NCBI GenBank assembly: GCA_008501575.1
Contig: QQUO01000020.1
Coordinates: 1 to 5,326, forward strand
Length of the DNA: 5,326 nucleotides
Reading direction: 5' to 3'
From: Pseudomonadota bacterium
GTDB taxonomy: Bacteria; Pseudomonadota; Gammaproteobacteria; Xanthomonadales; Marinicellaceae
A program made the position numbers and the translations under genes. Below are positions 1 to 5,326 of the stretch, one piece after another; position 1 is the stretch's first letter; each line of letters begins with the position of its first letter. A model generated the notes under the pieces. It ran no database searches. It was not told the DNA's origin and saw only the letters and a program-made list of their open reading frames with translations.

Positions 1-494
1 AGGTCATGCGCCAAAGGTACACTTAGACCTGCCGCTAATGCTGCACCGACAGCCATCATTGCTGAATATAGACTGGTCACAAGACCCGATTTTTTGGAAA
101 AATTCCGCTTGGTTAAACTCGGCAATAAAACATTACCCAATGCAATCGCCATACCCAACATTAAGGTGCCAATATAGAGCGCAGGAATCCAATCGATCGA
201 GCGTATACCGATACCGGCAGTGAGCACGAACATAGCACCCAATAAGGTGCCGCCAATCCCAAATCGCTGAGTAAACAAAGGCGATAAAATCGACACCACA
301 CCAAAACAAAGCAATGGCAAAGTGGTCAACAAGCCCAGCATAAAATTAGACAGCCCCGTCGCCATCCGAATATCATCAATCAACGGACCGACAGCGGCTA
401 AAGCAGGACGCAGATTAATGGCGATAAAGAGAATACCGATAATCAATAACAATTGACCGGGTTTAAAGATTTTTTCAGGTGTTTTAATAGGCAT
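1..494 (-). CDS. CynX/NimT-family MFS transporter, N-terminal part (C-terminus beyond left edge)
   Basis: Major facilitator permease of the inner membrane; 164 codons are visible and the rest lies left of position 1. The translation starts MPIKTPEKIFKPGQ and then gives about five hydrophobic segments, at roughly residues 13-30, 50-72, 80-97, 104-125 and 137-160. The stretch INLRPALAAVGPL (26-38), then TGLS (46-49), GLLTTLPLL (54-62), a QRFG loop (76-79), and GNVLLPSLTKR (120-130), matches from memory the CynX/YeaN (cyanate/2-nitroimidazole transporter) group. Family knowledge makes it a secondary transporter; the substrate cannot be read from the sequence, and the cyanate and nitroimidazole names should not be transferred. 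The ATG at 494-492 is the only sensible start: an in-frame TGA lies some 60 bases upstream with no start codon between. The leader is A/T-only just before the ATG, with no Shine-Dalgarno sequence. No neighbour suggests a substrate. Confidence 0.87.
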   Translation of the reverse strand, partial: MPIKTPEKIFKPGQLLLIIGILFIAINLRPALAAVGPLIDDIRMATGLSNFMLGLLTTLPLLCFGVVSILSPLFTQRFGIGGTLLGAMFVLTAGIGIRSIDWIPALYIGTLMLGMAIALGNVLLPSLTKRNFSKKSGLVTSLYSAMMAVGAALAAGLSVPLAHD

Positions 495-651
495 TTTTAT
501 TATTATTTTAAAGCAATCAAAGATTGACCAACTTTCCCAATTTGTCGGTCATTAAACAACTTTGTCCCTAAGGGTAAAACGACACCTCCAAGGTATCGGC
601 TTATCTTAACATGAAAGAATAATTGCACGATTGGGCTTAATTAGAATAACT
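495..651. other. Intergenic leader of the MFS gene with weak promoter-like and dyad elements
   Basis: This is the non-coding part next to the permease start. On the minus strand, a TAAAAT (510-505) could be a -10 box, with TTGGTC (531-526) as a poor -35 at a short 15-base spacing. A perfect dyad, CAATC-AAA-GATTG (514-526), sits between them, which is where an operator could lie. A second small dyad, CCCT-A-AGGG, is at 566-574. None of these is strong, and I see no coding sequence here. The promoter reading is inference. Confidence 0.3.
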
Positions 652-810
652 CGATGGTCTGACTGAACTCACCCCTGCACCCTTCTCCAGAGGTACTGGT
701 TTTGCTCCTTTATTGTAATAGTTTCAAAAAAAATCTGGTTCTCCTCCCCTCTGCCTTGAAAGCCTTACTGTTGGTGAGAGGGGCCGGGGGAATGTTCAGC
801 CAGTCTATCG
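652..810. repeat. Candidate intergenic repeat / MITE-like element with imperfect terminal inverted repeats
   Basis: The two ends of this 159-base non-coding block are imperfect inverted copies. Reading inward from 652 gives CGATGGTCTGACTGAAC; reading inward on the opposite strand from 810 gives CGATAGACTGGCTGAAC (14 of 17 identical). The similarity continues more loosely into C-rich sequence on both sides (CCCC near 672-675 and at 787-790 on the other strand). The block is visibly richer in C and G than the flanking spacer. It also holds an internal hairpin (746-783), a direct repeat GCCTT-GAAA-GCCTT (754-767), and A8 at 726-733. No ORF of note is present and no clear target-site duplication flanks it. 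It could be a MITE or REP-like dispersed repeat, or a single-copy structured spacer; copy number elsewhere in the genome would decide. Confidence 0.45.
726..783 (-). terminator. Possible terminator hairpin downstream of the DUF1330 gene
   Basis: On the minus strand, CCCCTCT (783-777) pairs perfectly with AGAGGGG (752-746) across a 24-base loop. A run of eight T (733-726) follows. It lies about 45 bases past the stop of the minus-strand gene ending at 829, so it is placed to stop that transcript. The T-run begins 12 bases after the stem and the loop is large, both poor for a classical intrinsic terminator. The hairpin may instead simply be part of the repeat that contains it. Confidence 0.35.
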
Positions 811-828
811 CAATACAAAATTTATACC

Positions 829-1119
829 TTAATCTCCATCAATAATAAAGGACGTGCAATCGGCATGTTGCAAACGGATTGATTTCATCGGTGCATATTC
901 TTCTGAATCCACAAAGGCTTGGGCACTTTTAAAGTCTGGAAATTCAATGATAACAATCCGTGTTGGTGACCACAAATCTGTTTCTCTGACATCCATGTTG
1001 CCACCTCGGGCTCGATAAACCCCACCGAACTTTTCAGCGATGGGCTTGGCCTGTTTTTTATAGCCCTCGTAAGCTTCGGCGTTCTTTATTTGAGTATCAA
1101 TGATTAGAAATGCGCTCAT
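829..1119 (-). CDS. DUF1330-family small protein
   Basis: A complete 96-residue cytosolic protein with no signal peptide or membrane segment. It fits DUF1330, a family of small dimeric ferredoxin-like alpha+beta proteins (ABM-type fold) whose biochemical role is unsettled. Family-like landmarks are an N-terminal strand (AFLIIDTQI, 3-11), a YEGYKKQAKPIAEKFGG helix region (17-33), RARGG (36-40), W50 with SPTR (51-54), the strand IVIIEFPDF (55-63), and the helix leading to DSEEY (71-75) with R82. The ATG at 1119 overlaps the stop of the upstream membrane-protein gene as ATGA. Its own ribosome site is weak, so it is probably translated by coupling. Length is typical of the family. Family call fairly sure; function unknown. 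Confidence 0.8.
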   Translation of the reverse strand: MSAFLIIDTQIKNAEAYEGYKKQAKPIAEKFGGVYRARGGNMDVRETDLWSPTRIVIIEFPDFKSAQAFVDSEEYAPMKSIRLQHADCTSFIIDGD

Positions 1120-1508
1120 GGTAACTTTTTATCTTTTAAATAGCGGAAAATATATAAAACCGTAGCCACACATAATGCCACCAGAGCCACAATATCAGCC
1201 ATGACAACCTTATCAATGGAATCATTATAATCACCAACTAACACAGAGATAACTAAAAAAGACAGCACACTAACAAAACCTGCGACAATCGCCAATGGCT
1301 GCAACACCGGTTTAAAGGCGGCGTAAATGATAAACAGGCCCAACAGCCCAAATAAGATGGCGCGGTGACGCATTAATATTTCCAGATTGGGGTCATTAAT
1401 TTCGACACCATAAAGTATCATTATGCGGTCTGCGCCCATCACGCCCAAAACCGGTAAAACATGGATAATTCCCACAATAATGATTAGTCCTGCGATTATT
1501 TTTTTCAT
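1116..1508 (-). CDS. Four-helix integral membrane protein of unknown function
   Basis: A complete 130-residue inner-membrane protein. Hydrophobic segments lie at about residues 4-23, 49-64, 70-91 and 100-122, with a basic tail (RYLKDKKLP). The first loop carries a distinctive polar stretch, YGVEINDPNLEILMRHRAILFG (33-54). From memory, that stretch is the hallmark of a small conserved proteobacterial membrane family, some members of which carry the name phosphopantetheine adenylyltransferase. That name does not fit: there is no nucleotidyltransferase fold or HxGH motif here, only helices. The ATG at 1508 is preceded by GGA eight bases upstream. The stop codon overlaps the start of the DUF1330 gene (ATGA), so the two are co-transcribed and probably co-translated. 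No function can be assigned. Confidence 0.8.
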   Translation of the reverse strand: MKKIIAGLIIIVGIIHVLPVLGVMGADRIMILYGVEINDPNLEILMRHRAILFGLLGLFIIYAAFKPVLQPLAIVAGFVSVLSFLVISVLVGDYNDSIDKVVMADIVALVALCVATVLYIFRYLKDKKLP

Positions 1509-1637
1509 ATTTATGTCCGGCCAACACTTAAATATTCAATATAAGAGACCCTTGAATCAAGTGGAGAAAAAATTGTTATTATATGTTTTTTTCACACATG
1601 TGCTATAAATCCATGATTATAATGCCTTATTTGAAAT
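1509..1637. promoter_or_regulatory. Divergent control region between the membrane-protein operon and the barrel gene
   Basis: This 129-base AT-rich spacer separates two divergent units, so it should hold a promoter for each. On the plus strand, TGC-TATAAA (1601-1609) reads as an extended -10 box and would give a leader of about 20 bases before the ATG at 1638; an exact TATAAT (1618-1623) also occurs but is very close to the start. On the minus strand, TATAAT (1583-1578) is the best -10, without a good -35. Two small dyads are present: CTTGA-A-TCAAG (1551-1561), and the perfect palindrome CACATGTG (1595-1602), which overlaps the plus-strand extended -10. The promoters are inferred from consensus only. 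Confidence 0.4.
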
Positions 1638-2129
1638 ATGGATAAAATGTATCGTCTTTATATAATGTTAATGCTATTGATAAGTTTTTTCATGTCCGGC
1701 AAAGCCACTGCATGGGAATTCTATGATTCTGTGGACGATGATATTTACTTATGGGGCGGCACTTATACCCACTTTAGTAACAGTGAAAGTTATCAAGGCG
1801 CCTCTTTACTGGTGGGTATTGAGGTGGTCAAACCCAATGACCATGTTTATGGTTTAGCTTTATTTAATAACTCTTTTGATCAATTTTCTCAATATATTTT
1901 TTACGGAAAAATCTTTAGATATAAGGATACCAACATCCATGGAAAAATAACCGCCGGTTTAATCCATGGCTATAAAGGTGAACACCGCGATAATCTGTAT
2001 TTCAATAAACAACTGGGGGTGGCCCCGGTCATAGTACCGGGCATCGGTTATCAGAAAAATCGCTGGGGCATTGATGTGTATTTACTGGCCACCCAAGGAC
2101 TACTGTTGGGCATTGGTTATCAGTTTTAA
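1638..2129 (+). CDS. Secreted outer-membrane beta-barrel protein of unknown function
   Basis: A complete 163-residue protein. Residues 1-25 form a signal peptide: hydrophobic core LYIMLMLLISFFM, then KATA with likely cleavage before W26. The mature part, about 138 residues, is rich in aromatic and alternating residues, as in a small barrel: YLWGGTYTHFS (37-47), ASLLVGIEVV (55-64), YGLALFNNSF (71-80), SQYIFYGKIF (84-93), GKITAGLIHGYKG (102-114). It ends GLLLGIGYQF with a terminal Phe, the usual BAM-recognised beta-signal of outer-membrane proteins. The size suits an eight-stranded barrel of the PagP/OmpX kind, but I do not see enough to name the family. The ATG at 1638 has no clear Shine-Dalgarno sequence. 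The ATG at 1647 (Met4) is an alternative that would still leave a working signal peptide. It is divergent from the membrane-protein operon and probably monocistronic. Confidence 0.72.
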   Translation: MDKMYRLYIMLMLLISFFMSGKATAWEFYDSVDDDIYLWGGTYTHFSNSESYQGASLLVGIEVVKPNDHVYGLALFNNSFDQFSQYIFYGKIFRYKDTNIHGKITAGLIHGYKGEHRDNLYFNKQLGVAPVIVPGIGYQKNRWGIDVYLLATQGLLLGIGYQF

Positions 2130-2160
2130 TAAGTTAAAACAGTTAATAGATAATTAACAA

Positions 2161-2192
2161 GGGTATTTGATGTAATTCACACACAAATACCC
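2161..2192. terminator. Hairpin in the convergent gap, candidate terminator
   Basis: GGGTATTTG (2161-2169) and CAAATACCC (2184-2192) form a perfect 9-base stem. It can extend by three pairs (TGT/ACA, 2171-2173 with 2181-2183) past a one-base bulge. The hairpin lies between two genes that face each other, 31 bases after the plus-strand stop and 44 bases after the minus-strand stop. On the minus strand it is followed by TTGTTAATTAT, a loosely T-rich tail; on the plus strand no T-run follows. It may serve both directions, more likely the peroxiredoxin transcript. Confidence 0.5.
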
Positions 2193-2236
2193 CTGAAGTA
2201 ATCATGTCAAACCGACTTACCTGGCTGTGAGATGGT

Positions 2237-2893
2237 TTATGATTTAGGCGCTTTAGTAAATCGCAGATAAGGCAATTTAATATCGATCTCACCAAATTTA
2301 ACTTTGGCCTGCTCATCATTCAAATCAAGTCCAACAATCACATCTTCACCCGATCGCCAGTCAGCCGGGGTGGCAATTGGCGCACCATCGGTAAGCTGAA
2401 TGGCATCCAGAGCCCGTAAGATTTCTGCAAAATTTCGACCCACGGACATCGGATAGGACATGGTTAAGCGGATTTTCTTATCCGGCCCGATGATAAACAC
2501 CGTTCTGACCGTGGCACTGTCGGCCGCAGTCCGACCGTCGGGTAAAACCGACTCCGCCGGCAACATGTCATACAATTTAGCCACCTGTAATGAGGTGTCA
2601 TCAATAATTGGGAAATCAGCCGGTGCCCCGGCAAAAGCTTCAATATCACGCATCCATTTATGATGTTCTTCGACACTATCCACAGAAACACCCATCACTT
2701 TGGTATTGCGCTTCTTGAATTCCGGAACCAATCTGGCAACCGCACCAAACTCAGTGGTACAGACCGGGGTAAAGTCCTTTGGGTGCGAAAATAAAATGGC
2801 ATAACTGTCGCCAACCCAGTCATGCAGGTTTAATTCACCGGCTGTGGAGTCAGTGGTAAAATTAGGGGCTATGTCATTAATGCGAATGGTCAT
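2237..2893 (-). CDS. 1-Cys peroxiredoxin, Prx6 family
   Basis: A thiol peroxidase of the cytosol that reduces hydrogen peroxide, organic hydroperoxides and possibly peroxynitrite. The protein is complete at 218 residues, the usual Prx6 length. The N-terminal thioredoxin-like AhpC/TSA domain contains the active-site motif HPKDFTPVCTTE (37-48), that is Pro38, Thr42 and peroxidatic Cys45. Supporting residues are Arg130 (ATVRTVF) and Arg153. The C-terminal Prx extension, about 160-218, contains PADWRSGEDVIV (176-187) and ends near LPYLRFTK, as in Prx6 proteins. Cys45 is the only cysteine in the chain, so it is a 1-Cys enzyme without its own resolving cysteine; the reductant must be external (family knowledge: glutathione, thioredoxin or ascorbate have been proposed). 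The start at 2893 is fixed by AAGGAG seven bases upstream... (minus strand, 2904-2899, spacing five bases). It is a separate unit behind its own promoter. Confidence 0.95.
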   Translation of the reverse strand: MTIRINDIAPNFTTDSTAGELNLHDWVGDSYAILFSHPKDFTPVCTTEFGAVARLVPEFKKRNTKVMGVSVDSVEEHHKWMRDIEAFAGAPADFPIIDDTSLQVAKLYDMLPAESVLPDGRTAADSATVRTVFIIGPDKKIRLTMSYPMSVGRNFAEILRALDAIQLTDGAPIATPADWRSGEDVIVGLDLNDEQAKVKFGEIDIKLPYLRFTKAPKS

Positions 2894-2898
2894 AAATA

Positions 2899-2904
2899 CT
2901 CCTT
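2899..2904 (-). promoter_or_regulatory. Strong ribosome binding site of the peroxiredoxin gene
   Basis: AAGGAG on the minus strand is followed by TATTT and then the ATG at 2893. It is the best Shine-Dalgarno match in the window, fixes the start, and suggests high expression. Confidence 0.85.
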
Positions 2905-2926
2905 GGTTTAATTCTTATAATCAATC

Positions 2927-2955
2927 ATTATATGCTTTTTGAAGCTATATATCAA
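2927..2955 (-). promoter_or_regulatory. Sigma-70-type promoter of the peroxiredoxin gene
   Basis: On the minus strand, TTGATA (2955-2950, five of six to TTGACA) and a perfect TATAAT (2932-2927) are separated by exactly 17 bases. Transcription would start near 2920, giving a leader of roughly 27 bases with the strong ribosome site in it. This is the most convincing promoter in the window, and it makes the peroxiredoxin independent of the upstream pta-ackA transcript. Two ATAG-containing repeats overlap the -35 region and may be regulatory. Confidence 0.75.
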
Positions 2956-2996
2956 CTATTCTTAATATCAATACTCTAAAAGCGCAATAACCACCA

Positions 2997-4181
2997 TTAA
3001 TGGAGCAAGTTATATGTTTGTTTGGCTATTTCCAGTTCTTCTTTGGTGGGAATAACCATAATTTTTACTTTAGATGAAACACTGTTCACTTCCCTTAGAG
3101 TGTCTGACTTAAGGCTGTTTTTTGCTTCATCCAGTTGTATGCCATAAAAATCCATATCGGCACACACCAGTGATCGCATCAAACTCGAATTTTCGCCAAT
3201 ACCGGCAGTGAACACAATGGCATCCAAACCATTCATGGCCGCCGCATAAGCACCGATGTATTTCTTAATGCGATAAGCATTCATGGCCAAAGCCAAGGTG
3301 CAATCACGATTACCCTTTTCAGATTGTGCTTCAATATCCCTTAAATCACTGAATCCGGTAAGTCCCAACATGCCACTTTGTTTGTTTAAAAGGGTATTCA
3401 CCTCAGCCAGGTCATGGCCTAAATTATCCACCAAATGAAAAATGATGCCATGATCGATGTCACCGCTGCGCGAACCCATAATAAGTCCGTTGGAAGGTGT
3501 AAACCCCATGCTGTGATCGATACTCTGACCATCCTTGACCGCGGTCATGCTACAACCGTTACCCAAATGAATGGTGATGATTTTAGATTTTTTAAGGCCC
3601 AAATATTTAATCGCTTGTTGCGACACGTATTGATGACTAACCCCATGGAAGCCATAGACTTGAATACCATTTTCTGTGTACAGTTTCTTAGGAATGGCAT
3701 ATAGATTGGCAATATCAGGAATGGTTTGGTGAAAAGCGGTATCGAAAACCGCCACTTGTTTGGCCGCCGGAAACAACTGTTCGGCCACCAAAATGCCTTC
3801 GAAATTGGGAGGATTATGTAACGGTGCCAAATCTGCAAAGTCCTGGATTTCCTGCTTCACTTGTTCGTTAATTAAAGCAGTCTCGGAAAATAAACTACCG
3901 CCCTGAACCACGCGATGACCTACGGCACTGATCTCAGCTTTATCGCGGATGACACCCACATCCTTATCGAGTAACAATTCAGCAATATGTTTCAAACCTT
4001 GCTTATGATTTTTTAGTGCGATGTTTTGGCGGCTATTCACAGTATCTGTTTTATAGCTGAGTTGACTATTTTTACCGCCAATGCGATCAGCCATGCCATG
4101 ACACAATAAGGTTTTTTCCGGCATTTGCAGTAATTGAAATTTAATGGATGAGCTACCGGAATTTATGACCAATATTTTCAT
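2997..4181 (-). CDS. ackA: Acetate kinase
   Basis: Catalyses acetyl phosphate + ADP = acetate + ATP in the cytosol, the energy-yielding step of the Pta-AckA pathway. The protein is complete at 394 residues (E. coli AckA is 400). It has the ASKHA-fold N-terminal motif VINSGSSSIKFQLL (5-18), with Asn7, Ser10, Ser12 and Lys14. Further residues line up with the characterised Methanosarcina enzyme: Arg90 (GHRVVQGG, 88-95), His122 (LHNPP), Asp147 (VFDTAFHQT), His179 and His183 (HGVSH), Arg238 (GSRSGD), and Glu381 (PTKEE). The nucleotide-binding stretch TAGIGEN is at 325-331. All the catalytic residues I can place are present. One oddity is Gln93, where E. coli has His in HRIVHGG. The ATG overlaps the pta stop as ATGA and no strong Shine-Dalgarno sequence precedes it, so translation is probably coupled to pta. 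No convincing terminator follows the TAA. Confidence 0.97.
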   Translation of the reverse strand: MKILVINSGSSSIKFQLLQMPEKTLLCHGMADRIGGKNSQLSYKTDTVNSRQNIALKNHKQGLKHIAELLLDKDVGVIRDKAEISAVGHRVVQGGSLFSETALINEQVKQEIQDFADLAPLHNPPNFEGILVAEQLFPAAKQVAVFDTAFHQTIPDIANLYAIPKKLYTENGIQVYGFHGVSHQYVSQQAIKYLGLKKSKIITIHLGNGCSMTAVKDGQSIDHSMGFTPSNGLIMGSRSGDIDHGIIFHLVDNLGHDLAEVNTLLNKQSGMLGLTGFSDLRDIEAQSEKGNRDCTLALAMNAYRIKKYIGAYAAAMNGLDAIVFTAGIGENSSLMRSLVCADMDFYGIQLDEAKNSLKSDTLREVNSVSSKVKIMVIPTKEELEIAKQTYNLLH

Positions 4182-5326
4182 TTCGACTCTGCTGCGACAG
4201 CTTGTGCCTGAATGGCAGTGACAATGACGGTATTAAAGACATCGTCCACGGTACAACCCCGACTCAAATCATTCACCGGTTTTTTTAAGCCCTGTAATAT
4301 CGGCCCAATGGCCAGTGCTTTGGTTTCACGCTGTACCGCTTTATAGGTGTTATTTCCGGTGTTTAAATCCGGAAAGATAAAGACATTCGCCTGTCCGGCG
4401 ATTTCAGATTCAGGCATTTTCAATTTACCCACTTTAATATCAACCGCTGCATCATACTGAATCGGTCCCATGACCTTCAAATCAGGTCGTTTTTGTTTAA
4501 CAATGGCTGTGGCTTGCCGAACCCGTTCCACATCCTCACCGACACCTGAAGCCCCTGAGGAATAGGACAACATGGCAATCGTCGGATCAATATCAAAAGC
4601 GGCGCTGGTGATGGCTGACGATATGGCAATTTCGGCCAATTCTTCAGCTGTGGGGTTGGGGTTGATGGCACAATCGCCGTAAACCGAAACACGGTCCTCT
4701 AACAGCATAAAGAATACCGAAGACACCAGTTTGGTATCGGGCTTGGTTTTAATAAACTGAAAGGCCGGACGTATGGTGTGTTGGGTGGTGTGTATGGCAC
4801 CGGACACCATACCATCAGCATCACCTTTATAAACCATCATGGTGCCGAAATAAGAAACCCCGACCATTAAATCCCGGGCAATTGCCAGATTAACATTTTT
4901 ATGCTTTCTTAACTGTGAGAGTGTTTCAGCATAATCATCAAAATAATCAGAATCGCTTGGATTAATGACATTTACCTGACTCAAGTCCAGTCCAATTTCA
5001 AACGAAGCCAGCTTTTCTTTTATTTTATCTTTGTTCCCAAGCAAGGTAATCTTGACCACGTCCAATTCAACCAGGCGTTTGGTCGCCATCAGAATTCGTT
5101 CGTCCTCTCCTTCAGGCAAAACTATGTGCTTTTTCATTCGTTTGGCTTTCTTGAGCAGCTTATATTGAAACATTCTGGGCGTAATTCCCTTACTTTTAAA
5201 AGTAATCAAACGCTGTAATAATTCATCACCTGGTACGTATTGTTCAAAATCTTGAATTGAAGCGACAATTTTTTCAGTATTCTCCGCATAAATCTTAGAT
5301 TTAATCGCGCCAATCTTATTGGCCAC
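4178..5326 (-). CDS. pta: Phosphate acetyltransferase, C-terminal part (N-terminus beyond right edge)
   Basis: Catalyses acetyl-CoA + phosphate = acetyl phosphate + CoA, feeding acetate kinase. Visible are 382 codons ending in TGA. Residues about 1-50 look like the tail of the regulatory middle region and a linker (KIVASIQDFEQYV). From about 50 onward comes the complete PTA_PTB catalytic domain: FQYKLLKKAKRMKKHIVLPEG (53-73), DGMVSGAIHTTQHTIRP (171-187), SSVFFMLLEDRVSVYGDCAINPNPTAEELAEIA (202-234), SYSSGASGVGEDVERVRQA (254-272), GPIQYDAAVD (287-296), FIFPDLNTGNNTYKAVQR (316-333), and GPILQGLKKPVNDLSRG (341-357). These closely match the E. coli Pta C-terminal half. The first codon, GTG at the window edge, is almost certainly internal: the linker implies the long, roughly 700-residue type with P-loop and DRTGG domains upstream. 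A short-type enzyme starting at the edge cannot be wholly excluded. It is the upstream gene of the operon; ackA follows with a 4-base overlap. Confidence 0.95.
   Translation of the reverse strand: MANKIGAIKSKIYAENTEKIVASIQDFEQYVPGDELLQRLITFKSKGITPRMFQYKLLKKAKRMKKHIVLPEGEDERILMATKRLVELDVVKITLLGNKDKIKEKLASFEIGLDLSQVNVINPSDSDYFDDYAETLSQLRKHKNVNLAIARDLMVGVSYFGTMMVYKGDADGMVSGAIHTTQHTIRPAFQFIKTKPDTKLVSSVFFMLLEDRVSVYGDCAINPNPTAEELAEIAISSAITSAAFDIDPTIAMLSYSSGASGVGEDVERVRQATAIVKQKRPDLKVMGPIQYDAAVDIKVGKLKMPESEIAGQANVFIFPDLNTGNNTYKAVQRETKALAIGPILQGLKKPVNDLSRGCTVDDVFNTVIVTAIQAQAVAAESK

Noticed and set aside
38..223. Plus-strand ORF of 61 codons
   Set aside because: It lies antisense inside the MFS gene, whose minus-strand translation gives clear membrane helices and family motifs; the plus-strand peptide is low-quality and has no ribosome site.
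687..703. CCAG-AGGTA-CTGG hairpin followed by TTTT
   Set aside because: Only four stem pairs and four T; no plus-strand gene ends here, so a terminator reading is not supported.
1423..1608. Plus-strand ORF of 61 codons
   Set aside because: It starts antisense within the four-helix membrane protein and runs through the divergent promoter region; no recognisable protein features.
2460..2691. Two ORFs overlapping the peroxiredoxin gene on either strand
   Set aside because: Both are alternative-frame shadows of a well-supported Prx6 coding sequence.
2994..3003. CCATTAATGG palindrome at the ackA stop codon
   Set aside because: A loopless 10-base palindrome with no T-run; it cannot act as a hairpin terminator and is likely chance.
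3435..3838. Two ORFs of 89 and 97 codons inside ackA
   Set aside because: Shadows of the acetate kinase frame, which carries all expected catalytic motifs across this stretch.
4477..4692. Minus-strand ORF of 71 codons inside pta
   Set aside because: Frame shadow of the catalytic domain; proline-rich, composition unlike a real protein.
5324..5326. GTG at the right edge as the true start of pta
   Set aside because: The first 50 residues look like the linker region of long-type Pta, so the gene is judged to continue beyond the window.

Overview
The window is a moderately AT-rich stretch of bacterial chromosome, probably from a non-enteric gammaproteobacterium. That assignment rests on the character of the proteins: a long-type proteobacterial Pta, a 1-Cys peroxiredoxin, an outer-membrane beta-barrel protein, and a CynX/YeaN-type MFS transporter. 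It is inference, and the genus cannot be read from the sequence. It looks like ordinary core and house-keeping chromosome. I found no tRNA or rRNA, CRISPR array, transposase, phage gene or defence system.

Layout from left to right. Positions 1-494 (minus) hold the first 164 codons of a CynX/NimT-like MFS permease that runs off the left edge. Positions 495-828 are non-coding: the permease leader with a small dyad, then a GC-richer block (652-810) whose ends form an imperfect inverted repeat, probably a dispersed intergenic repeat or MITE-like element. Positions 829-1508 (minus) are a two-gene unit. It encodes a four-helix membrane protein followed by a small DUF1330-type protein, joined by an ATGA stop/start overlap. 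A 129-bp divergent control region separates this unit from 1638-2129 (plus), a secreted beta-barrel protein of unknown function. A hairpin at 2161-2192 lies in the convergent gap. Positions 2237-2893 (minus) encode a Prx6-type peroxiredoxin with a near-consensus promoter and a strong Shine-Dalgarno sequence. Positions 2997-5326 (minus) are the pta-ackA operon. Acetate kinase is complete; phosphate acetyltransferase is cut by the right edge and lacks its N-terminal half. The two genes overlap by ATGA.

Functionally, Pta and AckA together interconvert acetyl-CoA and acetate through acetyl phosphate, with substrate-level ATP formation in the acetate-producing direction. The peroxiredoxin sits downstream on the same strand but has its own promoter, so it is probably a separate stress-response unit. 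The remaining genes have no visible pathway link to the acetate operon. The points most worth a second look are the inverted-repeat element, the ATAG repeats over the peroxiredoxin promoter, and the uncharacterised barrel and membrane proteins.
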